Source of the DNA: Fimbriimonadaceae bacterium | Lineage (GTDB): Bacteria > Armatimonadota > Fimbriimonadia > Fimbriimonadales > Fimbriimonadaceae | NCBI GenBank assembly: GCA_019638775.1 | Contig: JAHBTD010000001.1 | Span: 1,054,001-1,118,000, forward strand | Direction: 5' to 3' | DNA: 64,000 nucleotides | In this document: in pieces, positions 17,462-25,462 of the stretch | Numbering within the stretch: the stretch's first letter is position 1 | Layout: every line of letters begins with the position of its first letter | The notes under the pieces: model-generated | The model's input: the letters and a program-made list of their open reading frames with translations, nothing else | The model's database searches: none | Told to the model about the DNA's origin: nothing | Made by a program: the position numbers and the translations under genes

Positions 17462-17490
17462 ATTATGACGAGATGCGTCAAAGGAAGCAA
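17462..17490 (-). promoter_or_regulatory. promoter of the SLH porin gene and its ~180-base leader
   Basis: On the minus strand TTGCTT (17490-17485), a 17-base spacer and CATAAT (17467-17462) form a good sigma-70 promoter just beyond the terminator of the upstream operon. Transcription would start near 17455, leaving a leader of about 180 bases. The leader holds an inverted repeat, CCTACA with TGTAGG. I could not match it to a known riboswitch class. Confidence 0.5.
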
Positions 17491-17493
17491 GCA

Positions 17494-17525
17494 GAAAAAA
17501 GGAGGCCGCCAAGTTGGCGGCCTCC
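17494..17525 (-). terminator. rho-independent terminator of the minD-like operon
   Basis: A 10-bp perfect stem GGAGGCCGCC/GGCGGCCTCC with a five-base loop is followed, on the minus strand, by six T. It lies 22 bases after the stop of the MinD-like gene. Confidence 0.9.
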
Positions 17526-17547
17526 TTCAGATTGAACACACAAATCG

Positions 17548-18339
17548 TTACGCTGCCGAGTACTGATCTTCGATACGCTCGGTAAACGACCTGACTGGAA
17601 GACCTTCAAGCTCAAGAACCGCCTTTGCGACCTCTCGCATATCTTGGGCAGCCAAGCAGTCAGGAGCTGCAAGCATAAATGGACGACGTTGGCGCACACA
17701 TCGTGAAGCCTCGTCGTCGCGCCGGATGAAACCGAGGTAATTTAGGTCGGCCTTTAGGAACTGCATCGTGATGGCGGCGAGCGTCTTGTAGCTACGCTGG
17801 GCTTCAATCTCGTTGTCCACCACATTTGCAAGCACATGAGCGCGCACGCCTTTCTTCTGCCGAGACAGCATCTTCACCGTGGCGTACGCGTCGGTCACGC
17901 TGGCCGGATCGGGAGTTGAAACCACCAAGGCCTCGTCGGCAACTTTAAGAAAAGCCATGACTCGACGATCAATGCCTGAGCCGGTATCGAAGATCAGATA
18001 ATCCGTTTCCGACTCGATAGCGAAGAGCTGCGTGAAGAATTTGGCGAGGCGCTTGGGTCCAGCCGACATCAGCGACCCTACCGCCGCCGCACCGGAAATC
18101 ATCCGAATTCCACCGGGCCCCTCATGAATCGTTTCGCGGACGGTCTTCTCGCCGCTGAGCACGTGCTGAAGTGTGAATTCCGGCTTTAGCCCGAGCATCA
18201 CATCGATGTTTGCCAGTGCAAGATCGGCGTCGAAAAGAACGACTCTTTTCCCTTTCTCTGCCAACGCCATTGCTAACGCGATAGAGAGCGTCGTCTTTCC
18301 GACTCCGCCCTTGCCCCCTGTAACTGCAAGAACTCTCAT
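17548..18339 (-). CDS. MinD/FlhG-family P-loop ATPase
   Basis: A 263-residue deviant-Walker ATPase. VTGGKGGVGKTT sits at residues 6-17, with the second lysine of the MinD/ParA class. FDADLALANIDVMLGL and YLIFDTGSGIDRRVMAFL follow, and VSTPDPASVTDAYATVK is typical of FlhG/YlxH and MinD relatives. There is no C-terminal amphipathic membrane helix, so FlhG/YlxH-like is preferred over MinD proper. It overlaps the upstream MshEN-domain gene by 4 bases. Since pili or secretion ATPases carry MshEN domains, the pair may position or regulate type IV pili or type II secretion. That is an inference, as no flagellar genes are in view. Confidence 0.88.
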   Translation of the reverse strand: MRVLAVTGGKGGVGKTTLSIALAMALAEKGKRVVLFDADLALANIDVMLGLKPEFTLQHVLSGEKTVRETIHEGPGGIRMISGAAAVGSLMSAGPKRLAKFFTQLFAIESETDYLIFDTGSGIDRRVMAFLKVADEALVVSTPDPASVTDAYATVKMLSRQKKGVRAHVLANVVDNEIEAQRSYKTLAAITMQFLKADLNYLGFIRRDDEASRCVRQRRPFMLAAPDCLAAQDMREVAKAVLELEGLPVRSFTERIEDQYSAA

Positions 18340-18899
18340 GCTGCCCCCTTTTCGACTCGGCTTGGCGCTTGTGTTGGAGCTTGATTGTCGAGCATCTCGT
18401 GGAGTGCGTCGAAGTCGCGTCGCTTACCGGTCTTGCGGGCGCGCTCCGTCTTGGACTTCCCACGCACATAGATTGCCTGGATGGCGCGTCGAAGCTGAGT
18501 AGGCGTTGCCAATACAGCCTGCACTTTCTTTCGAGTCTTGTTTGCCACCCAATCCAGCGCCTCAAGATCGAGCGGATCGGAAACCGCCATTAAGACGCGG
18601 CTGTCGTCAACATTCAGGGCAAGGCACTGATGTTCCGTGGCAAATTCATAGTCGATCAAACTAGCCGCTTCGGGGCTGACTTCTTCGGAACTGAGGTCGA
18701 CAACGGCGTGATGAAACTGCCTTGCGATTGCCTCAGCGACTTGCTCTTCACGGACAAATCCAAGTTCAGTTAATACTTCACCGAAGCGTGCTCTTGTCCT
18801 CTGCTGCCATTTCAGCGCCTTCTCTAGCTGCCCCTTCGTTAAAAATCCATCAGCCACCAGCAACTCACCGATGCGCTGATATTCCAGTTTGCTCGACAT
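18336..18899 (-). CDS. stand-alone MshEN-domain protein, candidate c-di-GMP receptor
   Basis: A 187-residue protein. Residues 9-59 hold two tandem MshEN-type motifs, RIGELLVADGFLTKGQLEKA with KWQ and RFGEVLTELGFVREEQVAEA with RQ, separated by five residues as in c-di-GMP-binding MshEN domains. The rest matches the N-terminal T2SSE_N fold (YEFATEHQCLALNVDDSRVLMAVSDPLDLEALD). In GspE/PilB/MshE this domain precedes an ATPase, but here the protein stops after a basic C-terminal tail. It leads the operon with the MinD-like ATPase. It may act as a c-di-GMP sensor or adaptor for a pilus or secretion motor encoded elsewhere. Confidence 0.85.
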   Translation of the reverse strand: MSSKLEYQRIGELLVADGFLTKGQLEKALKWQQRTRARFGEVLTELGFVREEQVAEAIARQFHHAVVDLSSEEVSPEAASLIDYEFATEHQCLALNVDDSRVLMAVSDPLDLEALDWVANKTRKKVQAVLATPTQLRRAIQAIYVRGKSKTERARKTGKRRDFDALHEMLDNQAPTQAPSRVEKGAA

Positions 18900-19035
18900 G
18901 GTATTACCAATCGTCGGAAGATGACTGGTTTGTCCTTATGTTTCGGGCCAAATACAGCATGCTTTTTTGCCAAGAACCTGGCAACAAAGGCCATCATGCA
19001 TCGCCAAAGAGTAGGCGGAAGAAGGGAGATTTCTG

Positions 19036-19107
19036 TGCGTCGGCTGGGATTCGAACCCAGGACCCACGCCTTAAAAGGGCGTTGCTCTACCGCTGAGCTA
19101 CCGACGC
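19036..19107 (-). tRNA. tRNA-Lys (anticodon TTT)
   Basis: On the minus strand a complete cloverleaf can be folded: acceptor GCGTCGG/CCGACGC, D arm GCTC/GAGC, anticodon stem ACGCC/GGCGT with loop CTTTTAA (anticodon TTT), T arm CTGGG/CCCAG with TTCGAAT. The discriminator is A and the CCA end is not encoded. Confidence 0.97.
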
Positions 19108-19246
19108 GGACTCGCGGATGGTACCTGATACGCATGCTGAGCGTGAGGACCGTTGAATCATCCGTTCGTTTCAATATCGGGTTGGGACCGGCTACTGAGT
19201 TTGGCTCTGTGAACGGTAGAATTGAGCCTGCATCGTCGGCTTGCCC

Positions 19247-21043
19247 ATGGACCAGTCTCGCATCCGTAACTTCTGCATCATCGCTCACATCGACCACGGC
19301 AAGTCCACGCTTGCCGACCGGCTGATCGAGCGCTGCGGGGCTATACGTGGCACTGCAAAAGAGCAGATGTTGGACTCGATGGATATTGAGCGTGAGCGCG
19401 GCATCACCATCAAGATGGCGGCTGTGCAGCTTCTTTACACCGCGAAAGACGGACTTACCTATCAACTGAACCTAATCGATACGCCCGGGCACGTCGATTT
19501 CACTTATGAGGTTTCACGCGCACTCGCCGCTTGTGAAGGTGCGTTGCTGGTTGTTGATGCCAGCCAGGGTGTCGAAGCCCAAACCATCGCGAATGCTGGC
19601 ATGGCGATGAACCAGAACCTGGAAATCGTCCCCGTCATTAACAAGATTGATCTGCCCCATGCTGATGTGGACCGTGCAAGGGAGGAGATCGAGAGCGCAG
19701 TTGCTATAGATGCAAGTGATGCCATCCCTTGCTCAGCGAAGGCTGGAATCGGGATTGACGACATCTTGGAAGCCATAGTCGCCAGAATCCCTGCCCCTGC
19801 GGGGGATGCCCAGTCTGCTCTGCGTGCCCTGATCTACGACTCGCACTTCGATTCCTATCAGGGAGCCATTGCCTATTGTCGAGTTAAGGATGGCACGGTG
19901 AAGAAAGGCGACCGGATTAAAATGATGTCCACCGGGTCGGTATTCGATGTGGACTCGGTGGGTGTTTTTCGACCGGCCCTTGAAGTGACCGATCAGTTAG
20001 ATTGTGGCGAAGTTGGGTTTGTCACCGCGGCAATGAAAGCGATTGGGGACGCTCAGGTGGGCGATACCGTGACCTACGCAGACCGCCCTGCCTTGGAAGC
20101 TCTGCCGGGCTACCGGAAAGCGCTGTCGATGGTGTTTTGCGGTCTGTATCCTAGCGATGGCGACCAGTACGAAGACCTCCGCGACGCCATTGAAAAGCTG
20201 AAATTAAACGATGCTTCCTTGAACTTTACGCCAGAAACGTCAGCTGCCCTAGGTTTTGGATTCCGTTGTGGCTTTCTGGGGCTTCTGCACATGGAGATTG
20301 CCCGTGAGAGGCTTGAGCGTGAATTTGCTCTTGACCTTATCCTGACTGCTCCCAGTGTCGACTATCTGGTCACCTTGAAAAACGGGCAGTCGCTACATGT
20401 TGCCAATCCGAGCCTCATCCCGGACGCAAATGAGATTGCAACCATTGAGGAGCCGATCGTGAATGCCACGATCATGGTGCCAAATGAGTATGTCGGGGCG
20501 GTGATGACGCTGTGCCAAGAGCGACGAGGGACCTATAAGCGAACGGAATACCCCACCCCTCAGCGCGTCATCCTGTACTACACGCTTCCCCTCGGTGAAA
20601 TCCTTCTTGACTTCTTCGACAAGCTGAAATCCTCGACACGAGGCTATGCTTCGTTCGACTACGATCTGGGTGGGTACCAGACCGCAGATCTGGTCAAGCT
20701 CGACATTCTTCTTAATGGCGATGTCGTCGATGCGCTCTCCTTCATCGTGCACAAGAGTTTCTCTTACCAGAGAGGCCGCGCCATGGTAGAGCAACTTCGC
20801 AAAGTTGTCCCAAGACAGCAGTATGAGGTCAGGGTTCAGGCCGCGATTGGGGCAAAAGTGATCGCCGCCGATACGATCAAGCCGTTCCGCAAGAACGTGA
20901 TTGCCAAGTGCTACGGTGGTGACATCACCCGTAAGCGCAAGCTTCTGGAGAAGCAGAAAGAAGGTAAAAAGCGCATGAAGCAGATAGGCTCCATCGAACT
21001 GCCTCAAGAGGCCTTTCTAAGCGTTCTTAAAGTCGCAGAATGA
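19247..21043 (+). CDS. lepA: elongation factor 4 (LepA), ribosome back-translocating GTPase
   Basis: A 598-residue translational GTPase of the usual length. G1 is AHIDHGKST, followed by the switch region [11 protein letters not shown]3 is DTPGHVDF and G4 is NKIDLPHA. Domain II and the LepA-specific C-terminal domain follow ([66 protein letters not shown]). ATG at 19247 gives the canonical [20 protein letters not shown] start; a TTG two codons upstream is the alternative. No clear ribosome-binding site is visible. Confidence 0.97.
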   Translation: MDQSRIRNFCIIAHIDHGKSTLADRLIERCGAIRGTAKEQMLDSMDIERERGITIKMAAVQLLYTAKDGLTYQLNLIDTPGHVDFTYEVSRALAACEGALLVVDASQGVEAQTIANAGMAMNQNLEIVPVINKIDLPHADVDRAREEIESAVAIDASDAIPCSAKAGIGIDDILEAIVARIPAPAGDAQSALRALIYDSHFDSYQGAIAYCRVKDGTVKKGDRIKMMSTGSVFDVDSVGVFRPALEVTDQLDCGEVGFVTAAMKAIGDAQVGDTVTYADRPALEALPGYRKALSMVFCGLYPSDGDQYEDLRDAIEKLKLNDASLNFTPETSAALGFGFRCGFLGLLHMEIARERLEREFALDLILTAPSVDYLVTLKNGQSLHVANPSLIPDANEIATIEEPIVNATIMVPNEYVGAVMTLCQERRGTYKRTEYPTPQRVILYYTLPLGEILLDFFDKLKSSTRGYASFDYDLGGYQTADLVKLDILLNGDVVDALSFIVHKSFSYQRGRAMVEQLRKVVPRQQYEVRVQAAIGAKVIAADTIKPFRKNVIAKCYGGDITRKRKLLEKQKEGKKRMKQIGSIELPQEAFLSVLKVAE

Positions 21044-21141
21044 CGCCAAGAATCGTTTAACAATTATTTTTTAAAACTTTAATAGTTTACTCTTGAAATA
21101 TCACATTCTCAGCGCGATTATTAAAAAATTACAATCTCCTC

Positions 21142-21170
21142 TTGCGTGCATGACAATTTAGTGTTATTAT
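21142..21170 (+). promoter_or_regulatory. promoter of the MauE-thioredoxin gene cluster
   Basis: TTGCGT (21142-21147), 17 bases, TATTAT (21165-21170), in an AT-rich gap of 140 bases after lepA. A second candidate, TTGAAA (21093-21098), 17 bases, GATTAT (21116-21121), lies upstream. If the first is used the leader is only about 10 bases and begins at the ribosome-binding site. Confidence 0.5.
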
Positions 21171-21186
21171 GCCAAAGGGGGAGGCG

Positions 21187-22275
21187 ATGCGTTTACGTAA
21201 TTACCTTAGGCTCTTTATAGTGTTCATTACAGTCTTCGGACTGTGGCTCGCAGCATCTCTTAAAATGGCGTCTATGAGTGGCTGGTACAGCTACCTTGAA
21301 AAGACACAACTTGTACCTGCAAAGCTCATTCCAACCTTGGCTGTGAGCATCATTGTCTTCGAGATTTTGTTTCCGCTTCTGGCTCTGATCCCACGCACAA
21401 GAAAGTTAGGCAGCACGTTGATGGCGGGGCTTTTTGGCAGTTTTGCTGCCTATCACTTCGCCAAGATCATGTCAGGAGACTTCACCTCTTGTGGCTGTTT
21501 TGGGTCTGCTCTGGACTTACCTCCAACGCCAATGATGGTTATCACTGGCAGTCTGGCTGTCGGTACAGTAGTCGCCTTTGGGCTTCATAAGTCGATGTTT
21601 CATCGTATCGGTATCTTTTGGAGGTCGGCACCCAAGCAAGATCGCTATGCGGCGCTAGCATTCTCAGTATTGACTATCGGCGTCCTTACTTTCGTATGTG
21701 CCAGGCAGGTTGTGGCCGTCACAACACCAAAGCGTGTTCTGTACTATTTGGGGGTTGCAAAGACAGATGAGTTCGCGTCCACCATCCCTTTGCAGGAGGG
21801 CACACGACGTAAGCACCTTGTCGTTTTTGTTGACTATAAATGCCCATATTCGCGTGAACTGCTTCGTGACTTGCCACAACTTGCGCGGTGGTATGGCTTC
21901 TCTGTAAGTGTAGGTATCAATCCTGTTCTCGATCCAGAGGGGGAGTCGTTGGTTTTGGGTGGAATTGCGATGAGCGCCGCTCGCAATGGCAAATTTGAAG
22001 CCACCAACAACGAAATAGTCCAGGCGCTCAATCAACAAAAGGACTATCACAAACTTGATGCATCGCAGATCATGGCGGACGATCTCGCGATGGTGTCGAG
22101 TCAGAAGACATTGGGACAACGCTGGGGACGAACATCAGTTCCGTTATTGCTCGGTGTAACAGAGGACGGAAATGTGTTTATGCTGTCTCACGGCCCTAAC
22201 CTCGGCATGTCAATTGAACGATTTGCAAGCCTAAGAAGCAATCTACGGCTTGCAGGAGAGGAAAATGAAAATTAA
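21187..22275 (+). CDS. MauE-like membrane protein fused to a thioredoxin-fold domain
   Basis: A 362-residue protein. The N-terminal half has four membrane segments and the MauE/DoxX-type redox motif SCGCFGS (Cys102, Cys104). A further segment near 155-178 leads to an extracytoplasmic thioredoxin-like domain. There VVFVDYKCPYSREL holds one active-site-like Cys219 (CxxS), and TSVPLLLG looks like the cis-Pro loop. MauE with MauD is needed for disulfide formation in the cysteine-rich methylamine dehydrogenase small subunit. GGGGGAGG just before ATG 21187 decides the start. The gene overlaps that of an eight-cysteine secreted protein, suggesting a dedicated oxidant or isomerase. Confidence 0.82.
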   Translation: MRLRNYLRLFIVFITVFGLWLAASLKMASMSGWYSYLEKTQLVPAKLIPTLAVSIIVFEILFPLLALIPRTRKLGSTLMAGLFGSFAAYHFAKIMSGDFTSCGCFGSALDLPPTPMMVITGSLAVGTVVAFGLHKSMFHRIGIFWRSAPKQDRYAALAFSVLTIGVLTFVCARQVVAVTTPKRVLYYLGVAKTDEFASTIPLQEGTRRKHLVVFVDYKCPYSRELLRDLPQLARWYGFSVSVGINPVLDPEGESLVLGGIAMSAARNGKFEATNNEIVQALNQQKDYHKLDASQIMADDLAMVSSQKTLGQRWGRTSVPLLLGVTEDGNVFMLSHGPNLGMSIERFASLRSNLRLAGEENEN

Positions 22276-22642
22276 TAAATTGACTTGGATTAGTAGTCTT
22301 ACACTAATCGGTTCGCTCGCACTTGCGGCAGCGACTACACCATGTGGAAATGCTAAGACAGCAACTTACTACCCTGGTGGTGTGTGTACAACCAACTGGT
22401 TTGGAACACCATCTTGCTCTCAGCCCAGCTTGGCTCAGAACGGAGGATGTCCTGGATCCGGAAATGCCAAGAAGTGCGCTGTAATAAATGGCGCTCTGAA
22501 CTTGCCGTTGTGGATGCCCGGCAATAACAATAACTGTGATGCTGGTTGTGTTCATACGGGTCAGAACACAACAATCAATTACACGACAGGGCGTCAACTT
22601 GATGAGCCTTGCGTTACAACTCCTCCACCGACGGAGCTGTAA
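22265..22642 (+). CDS. small cysteine-rich secreted protein
   Basis: A 125-residue protein with a signal peptide (MKINKLTWISSLTLIGSLALA, cleavage near AAA-TTP) and eight cysteines in the ~104-residue mature part, spread along its length (PCG, VCT, SCS, GCP, KCA, NCD, GCV, PCV). It is rich in Gly/Asn/Thr/Pro and ends in TTPPPTEL. I do not recognise the family. An even cysteine count and export suggest four disulfides. The ATG at 22265, behind GGAGAGG, lies inside the end of the MauE-thioredoxin gene (11-base overlap), so the two are translated together. Confidence 0.8.
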   Translation: MKINKLTWISSLTLIGSLALAAATTPCGNAKTATYYPGGVCTTNWFGTPSCSQPSLAQNGGCPGSGNAKKCAVINGALNLPLWMPGNNNNCDAGCVHTGQNTTINYTTGRQLDEPCVTTPPPTEL

Positions 22643-22657
22643 CTTAATATAGGAGGA

Positions 22658-22685
22658 AGGTGCGCTCGCACTTGTGGGCGCACCT
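22658..22685 (+). other. intercistronic hairpin
   Basis: Perfect 8-bp arms AGGTGCGC and GCGCACCT around a 12-base loop sit between two genes of the cluster, nine bases before the next ATG. There is no T-run. It could be an mRNA-processing or stability element, or limit translation of the next gene. Confidence 0.5.
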
Positions 22686-22693
22686 GTAGAATC

Positions 22694-23617
22694 ATGCGAT
22701 ACATATTATCATTCATGCTCATTGCAGCATCCCTGCTATCATTGGCAAACACTTTCCGAAGCCAATGGCCTGATAGGGTGAGCCTGCATTACGAAGGGAT
22801 AGTGGTACATCAAGACGAACAAGCTAAGATCGACTTGAGAATCCTAAAGTCAGGCAACACCCTGTATGTTAGTATTAAAGACGATAGTTGGTCACACCGG
22901 GTTCTTGCCAACGGACAAACGATTTACAGCAGTTTGGCATGGGTGGATGATGAGCCGACTTTTAACGTCTATTCAGGAGTGCCCCTAGGCTATTGGCATA
23001 TGCCTATGTTGCCTGGCAAACTATTGTTGCGCGACACCTTCACGCTAACGAGTCCGGTATCGGCGCAAATGACGGCGAAGGCAAAAGGAATTGTATGGGG
23101 TGGTTCTGATGGTCGGCCCGGAGAGAGAAATCCCTTGGAGGGAGAAGTTAGCCTTGTCGAGAAGGAAGGAGACACCGCTCTGGCCCAGTTTACGGGGGCA
23201 AGCCCAGACAACAATGTTCGAGCAGCCTCAATTCAGTCCAATCATGTTCAGGCTGGCTCAGTTTGGGTTCCTGGGAACATAGAGGAAACCCACTTTGACA
23301 GCCGCGGCGAGATTAAGTATGTTTGGAAGCTGATCGAGGCCAAGGTAAACGATAAGGCTGATCTTCCTCCCACGATTGAGTCTCTTTTAGGCCCGGAGTC
23401 GAACGTTCAGGACAACCGTCTTGGGGAGCCCATGGGAATCCGATATTCCGATTCTCTCGGAACTCTTGATGATCAGCTCACAGAGGCCAGGAGGATTAAT
23501 GAAGAGGTCAAGGAGAAAGAACCGGGATCGAATCCGCTGCCGTGGATTATTGGAGCTGCTGTTCTGATTTCAGTGGGAACAACGGTTATTGTTCTGGCAA
23601 AGAAAGGCAGCCTGTAA
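22694..23617 (+). CDS. predicted single-pass (type I) envelope protein, unknown function
   Basis: A 307-residue protein with a signal peptide (MRYILSFMLIAASLLSLANT) and a beta-rich extracytoplasmic region of about 240 residues. A charged helix (ARRINEEVKEKEPG) and a C-terminal membrane segment follow (PWIIGAAVLISVGTTVIVLA, then KKGSL). I do not recognise the family. It has no cysteines in its visible motifs, so it is unlikely to be a substrate of the neighbouring redox protein. It follows the cysteine-rich gene by 51 bases and precedes a pseudopilin gene by 17, so all four are probably one operon. Confidence 0.75.
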   Translation: MRYILSFMLIAASLLSLANTFRSQWPDRVSLHYEGIVVHQDEQAKIDLRILKSGNTLYVSIKDDSWSHRVLANGQTIYSSLAWVDDEPTFNVYSGVPLGYWHMPMLPGKLLLRDTFTLTSPVSAQMTAKAKGIVWGGSDGRPGERNPLEGEVSLVEKEGDTALAQFTGASPDNNVRAASIQSNHVQAGSVWVPGNIEETHFDSRGEIKYVWKLIEAKVNDKADLPPTIESLLGPESNVQDNRLGEPMGIRYSDSLGTLDDQLTEARRINEEVKEKEPGSNPLPWIIGAAVLISVGTTVIVLAKKGSL

Positions 23618-23634
23618 GGGCATGGGAGAAGATC

Positions 23635-24429
23635 ATGAAACTTAAAACTGGCTTTACACTAATCGAGCTGCTTGTGGTGATCGCGATCATCGCCATCATA
23701 GCAGCGCTGATGTTCCCTGTCTTTGGGCGGGCAAAGGTTGCAGCAAAGAAGGCGTCGGCGACGGCGAATGTGCGCCAGCTCAGCATGGGAATTCAGATGT
23801 ATGGGACCGACTACGACGAAATGTATGTCCCTTACCATGATGTGAAAACAAGCATCGGCTTGCCCGACCCAACTGGACGTGGCTATTGGATGGTGAAGAT
23901 CAGCTCCTATCTGGGAAGCAATCCTAAAGCGAGTGGCATGATCAATATGGCGCTTGCTGAGGACCTTTCTCCGATGTTCTTTGACCCCAATGAACCGTTT
24001 AAGACTCAGCTGAATTCTGGATGCAACTTTGGCGTCGTCAGTTCGTGGGGAATCTCTGAAGCGATCGTCGATCAGCTTGGCACGGAGACGAGACCCGCCA
24101 CCCAAACCCCAGTTCCGATGTTCGTGTTTCAGAACCCATCGACTACTGTTCTCCTAGCGCAGACTCGCGATTGGGTTTGTGATGCACAGTTCCCAGGGTC
24201 AGCGTTGGCAGTCACACCCATTAAGAGCGGTCTTGGATGGAGCGCCAAGCAAACAACCGATGGGTTTTACGGCTCGGTGCAGTCGGTGTTTCGCCCAAGC
24301 GACCCCGGAGATGCGCTTGGAAAGAACCTTGTGGCGACGATGGACGGGTCGGTAAAGCTCGTCCCGGCGCATGAACTCGTTGAAAAGAAGGAGTGGTGGC
24401 TGCCTGGGGACGGGGATGACTATCGGTGA
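23635..24429 (+). CDS. type II secretion/prepilin-like protein (N-methylation motif)
   Basis: A 264-residue pseudopilin. MKLKT is followed by the prepilin peptidase site and helix [19 protein letters not shown]; cleavage is expected after Gly6, with methylation of Phe. A globular domain starts at RQLSMGIQMYGTDYDEMY, and near the end GKNLVATMDGSVKLVPA resembles the H-X9-DG tail seen in Armatimonadota and Planctomycetota members. Such proteins are often present in many copies per genome and their role is uncertain. A GGGAGAAG site precedes the ATG. A terminator follows 22 bases after the stop. Confidence 0.87.
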   Translation: MKLKTGFTLIELLVVIAIIAIIAALMFPVFGRAKVAAKKASATANVRQLSMGIQMYGTDYDEMYVPYHDVKTSIGLPDPTGRGYWMVKISSYLGSNPKASGMINMALAEDLSPMFFDPNEPFKTQLNSGCNFGVVSSWGISEAIVDQLGTETRPATQTPVPMFVFQNPSTTVLLAQTRDWVCDAQFPGSALAVTPIKSGLGWSAKQTTDGFYGSVQSVFRPSDPGDALGKNLVATMDGSVKLVPAHELVEKKEWWLPGDGDDYR

Positions 24430-24451
24430 TGGGCCACAAGCAAACAAGAAA

Positions 24452-24483
24452 ACCTCCCGCAATCCTTTTGGGATGCGGGAGGT
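24452..24483. terminator. bidirectional rho-independent terminator
   Basis: The stem is ACCTCCCGCA(A)TCC with GGATGCGGGAGGT around TTTT, preceded by AAAA and followed by TTTTT, so it has a U-run on either strand. It separates the pseudopilin gene from the first convergent PEP-CTERM gene. Confidence 0.9.
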
Positions 24484-24504
24484 TTTTGCTACCTAGACCT
24501 TAGC

Positions 24505-25131
24505 TTAGGCAGATTTCTTTCGCCGTCGGAGAAGGGCAAGCGCGCCAACTCCTAGAACAGCCATTGTCGCGGGTTCAGGCACAGGCTGAGCCTCAACGTA
24601 GATGGAGATCTCGGGCGTAAACGCTTGACCATCCCAGTTGTTCAGGTCGCCCGCATTCGAGAACCAGAACGTGCCGTTATCAGCATAGACGCTGTTCTGT
24701 GTGTGGCCCCCCAGACTGTAGGCATCTACGCCGCTGCCCCCGACTGCACTCAAGGCGAGCCAGTAGCGTTGTCCATTGACGAGCGAGTTCGACGACAGTG
24801 CTGAGGTCACTAAGGTCATAGCGCCAGAGTTGTCCGACACGAACGCCGAAGAAGCCAATACCGTGCTCGTCGGTGCGTTTCCACCGTCAGCAAGCAACAG
24901 GAATTGGAACGTCGAGGGGTCTTGGCCTGAAGACTGAACATAAGCTCCACCGACCGTAGCCACATCACCCGTCGCTCCAGAGTGAATAAAGCTGTTCGCA
25001 TAAATCCGAGTGAAAGGAAGCTGTCCAAGGGGCGACCAGCCGCCTGTATTTGGCGCTTTATCCACCACCACGTAAGCTTGGGACAAAGTTGCTCCCAAGG
25101 CAAAAACTACCAACAAAGTTTTCTTGATCAT
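24505..25131 (-). CDS. PEP-CTERM sorting-domain protein, paralog 1
   Basis: A 208-residue exported protein. The signal peptide is MIKKTLLVVFALGATLSQA, followed by a beta-sandwich-like middle region (NSFIHSGATGDVATVGGAYV, FQFLLLADGGNAPTSTVLAS, NGTFWFSNAGDLNNWDGQ). The C-terminal sorting signal is VPEPATMAVLGVGALALLRR with RKKSA. PEP-CTERM proteins are processed by exosortase and usually end up on the surface or in the matrix; no exosortase is in this window. The start at 25131 is set by GGAGGATTCTG; longer upstream readings run through the promoter. It is about 70% identical by eye to the next two genes. Confidence 0.9.
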   Translation of the reverse strand: MIKKTLLVVFALGATLSQAYVVVDKAPNTGGWSPLGQLPFTRIYANSFIHSGATGDVATVGGAYVQSSGQDPSTFQFLLLADGGNAPTSTVLASSAFVSDNSGAMTLVTSALSSNSLVNGQRYWLALSAVGGSGVDAYSLGGHTQNSVYADNGTFWFSNAGDLNNWDGQAFTPEISIYVEAQPVPEPATMAVLGVGALALLRRRKKSA

Positions 25132-25181
25132 CAGAATCCTCCAAACCTTCATGCCGAATCGAATATACGAACCCGACCACG

Positions 25182-25230
25182 CCAGTATACTAACGACAGC
25201 AACATTAGTGTAGCTCGCACAATTACGGGG
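25182..25230 (-). promoter_or_regulatory. conserved upstream element of PEP-CTERM paralog 1
   Basis: On the minus strand CCCCGTAATT (25230-25221) is followed after 30 bases by GTATACTGG (-10-like TATACT). The same pair with 29-30-base spacing precedes both other paralogs. The distal block is too far upstream to be a -35 and may be an activator site. The rest of the 331-base gap to the next gene holds only the terminator of that gene and no recognisable CDS. Confidence 0.6.
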
Positions 25231-25400
25231 AAACATCGCACCCAAGAAAACTGATGTTGTGCCTCGATAGTCCTTACCCTTGGACCTACAAAATAACTCT
25301 ACTCACGGCTTCCAGCTACCCCTTCCTACCTCTTAAAGCACCGTTCTATCCAAGAGCCTCGCCATAGGATTGATGGTTGGTCGAGGAGCCAACTCGAAGC

Positions 25401-25437
25401 AAAAAAGTCTCCCGTACCCTTGTTTGGGGCGGGAGAC
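25401..25437 (-). terminator. rho-independent terminator of PEP-CTERM paralog 2
   Basis: The stem GTCTCCCG/CGGGAGAC with a G-rich loop is followed on the minus strand by six T. It lies 26 bases after the stop of the gene at 25463. Confidence 0.85.
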
Positions 25438-25462
25438 TCCTACGTTTGTCAGATGCCTATCG

